The notes under the pieces are model-generated. The model was not told the origin of the DNA. It ran no database searches and saw only the letters and a list, made by a program, of their open reading frames with translations. 6,722 nt of DNA from positions 1 through 6,722 of the forward strand of contig JAIDJS010000223.1 in assembly GCA_029052085.1 (NCBI GenBank), read 5' to 3'. Position 1 is the first letter of the stretch. Every line of letters starts with the position of its first letter. The translations under genes and the position numbers were made by a program. Shown one piece after another: positions 3,010 through 6,722 of this stretch. The stretch comes from Eubacterium sp. (GTDB lineage: Bacteria; Bacillota; Clostridia; Oscillospirales; Acutalibacteraceae).

Positions 3010-5442
3010 ATGATGTATAGATTTAACAGCTTTACGCAAAAGGCAAATGATGTTTTGAATCTTGCAATTAAAGCGGCAGAAAATTTCGGTCACACATATG
3101 TAGGCTCGGAGCATATTCTTGTAGGACTTTTAAAAGAGGGAACAGGCGTTGGTGCCATTATGCTTGAAGAAAAGGGTGTTTCCCTTGAAAAGATTGAAGG
3201 TATGATAAAGGAAAACATTGGTTTCGGTACACCAACGCGCCTTTCACCTGATGACTTTACGCCCAGAAGCAAACGTATTATAGAGGTCAGCTTTCAGATA
3301 GCAAGGGGTATGCTTAATTCCTTTGTTGGTACGGAGCATATATTGCTTGCACTTCTTCGTGAAAGTGATTCCTATGCAGTTGATTTCCTCAATGCAAGCG
3401 GTGTTGATGAGCATTCTCTTCTTGAGGAGGTTTGCTCTTCTCTTGGAAAAAGCGAAGATAGCTTTAAAAATACCGGCAGCAAAAACACAAAAAGAGGAAA
3501 AAGCTCAACGCCCACTCTTGATGAATTCGGAAAGGATTTAACCGAAGCAGCTGGAGCGGGACAGATAGACCCTGTTATCGGCAGGGATAAGGAAATTGAA
3601 CGGGTTATTCAGATCCTTTCAAGGCGAACAAAAAATAATCCATGCCTTATCGGAGAACCCGGCGTTGGTAAAACAGCTATTGCAGAGGGCTTGGCTCTGA
3701 AAATTATTAAGGATGAGGTGCCGGAGCTTCTTGCCGGAAAAAAGATTGTTGCTCTTGATTTGACCTCAATGGTTGCCGGTACTAAGTATCGCGGCGATTT
3801 TGAAGAGCGTATTAAAAAGGCAATGGACGAGGTAAAAAAATCCAAGGATGTTATTTTGTTTATTGATGAGGTTCATACCATTATGGGTGCCGGCTCTGCC
3901 GAGGGTGCTGTTGATGCGGCAAATATTTTGAAGCCTTCCCTTGCAAGGGGCGAAATTCAGGTTATCGGCGCAACAACAATTGATGAATACAGAAAAAATA
4001 TTGAAAAGGATGCGGCTCTTGAACGTCGTTTTCAAAGCGTTATGGTGGGTGAGCCTACCGAAGAAGAAACAGTTGAAATACTGAAAGGGCTTCGCGATAA
4101 ATATGAAGCACATCATAAGGTTAAAATAACCGATGATGTAATAGAAACTGCAGTTAAAATGAGTTCAAGATATATTGCAGACAGATTTCTGCCCGATAAG
4201 GCGATAGACCTTATTGATGAGGCTGCATCACGTGTAAGGTTGAAAGCCTTTACAGCTCCTCCGAACCTCAAAGAAATGGAAAATGAGATAAAGAGATTGC
4301 AGGAAGAAAAAGCTTCTGCCGTAAGGAGTCAGGATTTTGAAAATGCAGCTAAAATCCGTGATAAGGAAAAAGAGCTGCAGACACTTCTGGATGAGGAAAA
4401 GGAAAAATGGAAAAACAGCTCTTCTCATGGTGTTAAGGAAATATCAACGGAGGATATTGCTTCGGTTGTTTCTTCATGGTCCGGAATACCTGTTAATCAG
4501 CTTACCAAAGAGGAAAGCGAAAAGCTGCTGAATATGGAGCAGATTATGCACGAAAGAATTGTCGGACAGGATAAGGCAGTTTCTTCTATTGCAAAAGCAA
4601 TCCGCCGCGGCAGGGTAGGGCTTAAAAATCCAAGCAGACCTTTAGGCTCATTTATTTTTCTTGGCCCTACCGGTGTTGGTAAAACAGAGCTTTGCAAAAC
4701 ACTGGCTGAGGCAATGTTCGGTAATGAGGATGCAATCCTGAAGCTTGATATGAGCGAATACATGGAAAAGCATACGGTATCAAAGCTTATCGGTGCGCCT
4801 CCCGGATATGTCGGTTTTGATGAGGGCGGACAGCTTACTGAAAAAATCAGAAGAAAGCCGTATTCGGTTGTTCTTTTTGATGAAATTGAAAAGGCGCATC
4901 CCGATGTGTTCAATATGCTTCTTCAGATTCTGGAGGATGGCGTATTGACGGATTCACAGGGAAGAAAGGTTTCTTTCAAGAATTCAATTATTATCATGAC
5001 CTCAAATGTCGGTGCTTCAAAAATAACAGATAATAAAACCGCCCTGGGCTTTGGCGGCAGCGATGGCGGAAAGCTGGATATTGAAACGCTTGTAATGGAG
5101 GATTTAAAGAAAACCTTTAAGCCTGAATTTCTGAACAGAATTGATGAAATTATCGTATTTAATCAGCTTGAAAAGGATGATATCAAGGAAATTGCAAGGC
5201 GAATGCTGAAATCCCTTGAAAAGCGTCTGAATGAGCTGGAAATTGATGTTGCATTTACAGAAGAAGCTGTATCTGCTCTTGCTGAAGCAGGCTTTGATAA
5301 GGTGTACGGGGCAAGACCTTTACGCCGTGCCATTCAGCAGAAAATAGAAGATCCGCTTTCAGAACTTATTCTTGAAGAAAAAATAACTGCAAACAGTAAA
5401 TGTACTGTTGATTTCAAAGACGGTAAATTTACGTTTGAATAA
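3010..5442 (+). CDS. clpC: ClpC, AAA+ unfoldase of the ClpCP protease
   Basis: ClpC is a hexameric Hsp100 ATPase that unfolds substrates and threads them into ClpP. The 810 residues match Bacillus ClpC in length. The N-domain has two Clp repeats (about 5-75 and 80-147), each with the G(S/T)EHIL signature; Glu34 and Glu109 correspond to the phosphoarginine-binding glutamates of Bacillus ClpC. D1 has Walker A GEPGVGKT (215-222), a KYRG pore loop (259-262), Walker B ILFIDE (282-287) and arginine fingers Arg339/340. The UVR-containing middle domain spans about 416-470. D2 has GPTGVGKT (552-559), pore loop GYVG (599-602), Walker B VVLFDE (620-625), sensor-1 TSN (664-666), Arg710 and sensor-2 GARPLRR (767-773). 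LGF (679-681) is the ClpP-docking tripeptide. All catalytic elements look intact. AGGAGG (2999-3004) serves ATG 3010, or ATG 3013 one codon later. It is the last gene of the operon. Confidence 0.98.
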   Translation: MMYRFNSFTQKANDVLNLAIKAAENFGHTYVGSEHILVGLLKEGTGVGAIMLEEKGVSLEKIEGMIKENIGFGTPTRLSPDDFTPRSKRIIEVSFQIARGMLNSFVGTEHILLALLRESDSYAVDFLNASGVDEHSLLEEVCSSLGKSEDSFKNTGSKNTKRGKSSTPTLDEFGKDLTEAAGAGQIDPVIGRDKEIERVIQILSRRTKNNPCLIGEPGVGKTAIAEGLALKIIKDEVPELLAGKKIVALDLTSMVAGTKYRGDFEERIKKAMDEVKKSKDVILFIDEVHTIMGAGSAEGAVDAANILKPSLARGEIQVIGATTIDEYRKNIEKDAALERRFQSVMVGEPTEEETVEILKGLRDKYEAHHKVKITDDVIETAVKMSSRYIADRFLPDKAIDLIDEAASRVRLKAFTAPPNLKEMENEIKRLQEEKASAVRSQDFENAAKIRDKEKELQTLLDEEKEKWKNSSSHGVKEISTEDIASVVSSWSGIPVNQLTKEESEKLLNMEQIMHERIVGQDKAVSSIAKAIRRGRVGLKNPSRPLGSFIFLGPTGVGKTELCKTLAEAMFGNEDAILKLDMSEYMEKHTVSKLIGAPPGYVGFDEGGQLTEKIRRKPYSVVLFDEIEKAHPDVFNMLLQILEDGVLTDSQGRKVSFKNSIIIMTSNVGASKITDNKTALGFGGSDGGKLDIETLVMEDLKKTFKPEFLNRIDEIIVFNQLEKDDIKEIARRMLKSLEKRLNELEIDVAFTEEAVSALAEAGFDKVYGARPLRRAIQQKIEDPLSELILEEKITANSKCTVDFKDGKFTFE

Positions 5443-5443
5443 A

Positions 5444-5477
5444 AAAAATCCCCTATGAGAAATCATAGGGGATTTTT
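5444..5477. terminator. Bidirectional intrinsic terminator between clpC and the minus-strand hydrolase
   Basis: A perfect 15-bp inverted repeat (5444-5458 with 5463-5477) encloses a GAAA loop. The core is ATCCCCTATGA/TCATAGGGGAT. T runs flank the GC core on both strands (T at 5473-5477 on plus; the A run 5441-5448 reads as T on minus). It begins two bases after the clpC stop and lies 49 bases beyond the hydrolase stop, so it can end both converging transcripts. It closes the stress operon after clpC. Confidence 0.92.
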
Positions 5478-5526
5478 GTATGCAAAAACTATGTGTTAGA
5501 TGCGTGATTGTTTTTAATAAACAGGT

Positions 5527-6186
5527 TTATTTACTGCATACCTTTAAAATATAATCTGCAATTTTGGTGCTGTTAACAATATATGTGCCGTGAAGTTCAT
5601 TTTTGAAAATGGTTAAAGTGCTGTTTGGTATATGCTCTGCAATTTCCTTAAAATGTGATTGCTTTATCATATCGTTGCTTCCGCCCGTCATATCAACAGG
5701 GATTCTGATTGTTTTTAACTCCTCGTTTGAAATATTCGGTTCTGTCAGAATAACCTTTATTCGTTTTGCTCTTGAAAAGAAATAAGCAAATCTGTACATT
5801 GCTGTCTGCCAGCCTAAAAGTCCGCTTGGCTGTGTATTTACTCCGCTGATTATAATTCTTGAAAGCAGTTCCTGATGTTTCAGTGCAAGAATAAGAGCAA
5901 TGATGCCCCCGTCACTGAAGCCGTAGACAATGGGCTTTTCAATGTTAAGTTTTGTAATAAATTCATAGACATCATTTGCCATATCATCATAGTGAAGTTC
6001 GGAAACCTTAGAACTTTTGCCGTGATTTCTTGTATCTATGGCATAAACTGTAAAATGATTTTTTAAAACAGAAATCGCCTTGTGAAATATTGTGCAGTCC
6101 TCTCCGCTGCCGTGAAGCATAATAAGAGGCTGCCCTTTTCCGTATTTTTCATAATAAAGCTTTACTTCTGATGTTTCAAGTATCAT
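5527..6186 (-). CDS. Small alpha/beta hydrolase, substrate unknown
   Basis: This is a 219-residue alpha/beta-hydrolase-fold enzyme, probably a cytoplasmic esterase or related hydrolase; there is no signal peptide or membrane segment. The oxyanion-hole motif is LHGSGED (24-30), the nucleophile elbow is GFSDGG with Ser91, and the likely acid and base are Asp172 (GSND) and His199 (ELHG), giving a complete Ser-Asp-His triad. The IDTRNHGKS segment (50-58) is typical of the family. It is shorter than the usual 250-280 residues because the cap between strands 6 and 7 (about 115-160) is reduced, which suggests an open active site. Start ATG 6186 has AAGGAG 7 bases upstream, overlapping the stop codon of the preceding phosphoesterase; the 11-base gap implies one operon and coupled translation. 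The substrate cannot be deduced from sequence. Confidence 0.88.
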   Translation of the reverse strand: MILETSEVKLYYEKYGKGQPLIMLHGSGEDCTIFHKAISVLKNHFTVYAIDTRNHGKSSKVSELHYDDMANDVYEFITKLNIEKPIVYGFSDGGIIALILALKHQELLSRIIISGVNTQPSGLLGWQTAMYRFAYFFSRAKRIKVILTEPNISNEELKTIRIPVDMTGGSNDMIKQSHFKEIAEHIPNSTLTIFKNELHGTYIVNSTKIADYILKVCSK

Positions 6187-6197
6187 AGCTCTTCTCC

Positions 6198-6668
6198 TTA
6201 TATTTTGACATTTTCGCAGATGATTTCCTTATCATTTATATCTATTATTCCATAGCTGCCGTTTGCAGCAGATCCCGGGTTCATCAAATAAATTCCGTTT
6301 TCTTTATTTATATAAGGCTCATGCGTGTGTCCGAAAAGTGCAATGTCAACACCTCTGTTTTTTGCTTCATGTGCTAAGGTAATATAAGTTGTCTTAACAT
6401 TAAATGTATGTCCGTGGCAAAGCATTATTTTTTTGCCTGCAAGTGTAAATTCTCTTGTAGCCGGTTCGCTTGAATAGTAATCTGTATTTCCGCTGACGGT
6501 AATCAAATGAAATCTTTTGCCGAAATAAATATTAATATCATCAAAATCATCGCCGCTGTTGCAGTCCCCAAGGCAAAGAAAGTAATCCGCTTCTTTAATG
6601 TGTCTGTCAACAATTTCAAAAAGATTGCCTTTTCGCCCATGAATATCAGAAACAGCAATTAATCTCAT
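6198..6668 (-). CDS. yfcE: YfcE/MJ0936-family metallophosphoesterase
   Basis: A 156-residue calcineurin-like phosphoesterase of the YfcE/MJ0936 type, a cytoplasmic two-metal enzyme that hydrolyses phosphodiesters in vitro; the natural substrate of this family is not settled. The metal and catalytic motifs occur in order: DIHG (Asp8, His10), GDCN (Asp35), GNTD (Asn61; GNCD is more common), CHGH (His85) and GHTH (His114, His116), followed by the NPGS signature (130-133). All expected ligands are present, so it should be active. Length is normal for the family. ATG 6668 is preceded by CGGAGGAA (complement of 6676-6683) at about 9 bases. It is the first gene of a minus-strand pair with the downstream hydrolase and faces an A/T-rich promoter region at the window edge. 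Confidence 0.93.
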   Translation of the reverse strand: MRLIAVSDIHGRKGNLFEIVDRHIKEADYFLCLGDCNSGDDFDDINIYFGKRFHLITVSGNTDYYSSEPATREFTLAGKKIMLCHGHTFNVKTTYITLAHEAKNRGVDIALFGHTHEPYINKENGIYLMNPGSAANGSYGIIDINDKEIICENVKI

Positions 6669-6692
6669 TCATATATTCCTCCGTAGTTTCAT

Positions 6693-6718
6693 AGTATAAT
6701 TTAGATAACTTTATTATA
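6693..6718 (-). promoter_or_regulatory. Candidate -10 elements for the phosphoesterase-hydrolase pair
   Basis: On the minus strand a perfect TATAAT lies at 6718-6713; its -35 would fall outside the window. A second hexamer, TATACT, lies at 6698-6693 with only a weak -35 (TAATAT, 6721-6716). The first would give a leader of about 40 bases, the second about 18. Neither can be confirmed without sequence beyond the right edge. Confidence 0.3.
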
Positions 6719-6722
6719 TTAG

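Noticed and set aside
4497..4913. 138-codon open frame on the minus strand within clpC
   Set aside because: It lies entirely antisense to the conserved D2 ATPase region, has no ribosome binding site or recognisable domain, and is explained by codon bias of clpC. The same holds for the other antisense frames inside clpC, for example 3766-4116.
1..6722. CRISPR array, tRNA/rRNA genes, insertion sequence or phage genes
   Set aside because: I saw no regularly spaced repeats, no cloverleaf-type sequence, no transposase or integrase motifs, and no terminal inverted repeats framing any gene.

Overview
The window looks like chromosomal DNA from a low-GC, Gram-positive member of the Clostridia, probably a gut Oscillospirales/Ruminococcaceae-type organism. 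The evidence is an intact class III heat-shock operon ctsR-mcsA-mcsB-clpC with CtsR-type operators, strong GGAGG-type ribosome binding sites, a tiny Gly/Cys-rich membrane peptide typical of spore-forming Firmicutes, and an intergenic palindromic repeat of a kind I associate with gut Clostridia. The lineage is an inference; there is no rRNA or other marker gene here.

Layout, left to right. (1) 2-382: the C-terminal half of a short-chain dehydrogenase/reductase, cut by the window edge. Its GASCE-type active-site region resembles YmfI-like reductases more than ordinary FabG. (2) 383-574: no recognised gene. It holds a hairpin-forming repeat (444-492), a decayed half copy (402-420), and a possible sporulation-type promoter. 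(3) 575-706: a 43-residue peptide with nine cysteines around one short hydrophobic helix, followed by a strong intrinsic terminator (723-759). (4) 769-5442: the stress operon. Two overlapping sigma-A-type promoters lie between two CtsR operators, followed by ctsR, mcsA, mcsB and clpC in the same order as in Bacillus. The 109-base ctsR-mcsA gap carries two competing RNA stems. radA and disA, which follow clpC in Bacillus, are absent; a perfect 15-bp bidirectional terminator ends the operon. (5) 6668-5527, minus strand: a YfcE-type metallophosphoesterase and a small alpha/beta hydrolase, tightly coupled and convergent with clpC.

How the operon should work, from family knowledge: CtsR represses the operon and senses heat through its tetraglycine wing loop. 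McsA activates the arginine kinase McsB, which marks proteins with phosphoarginine. The ClpC N-domain captures the marked proteins, and the ATPase feeds them to ClpP, which is encoded elsewhere. CtsR, McsA and ClpC look fully functional. McsB keeps its catalytic glutamates but differs from the Bacillus enzyme at several phosphate-binding and active-site positions, and lacks the RDxxRA allosteric motif.

I found no new multi-gene system. The most interesting items are the competing-stem leader ahead of mcsA (with a possible 13-codon leader peptide), the divergent McsB, the cysteine-rich mini-protein, and the paired CtsR operators.
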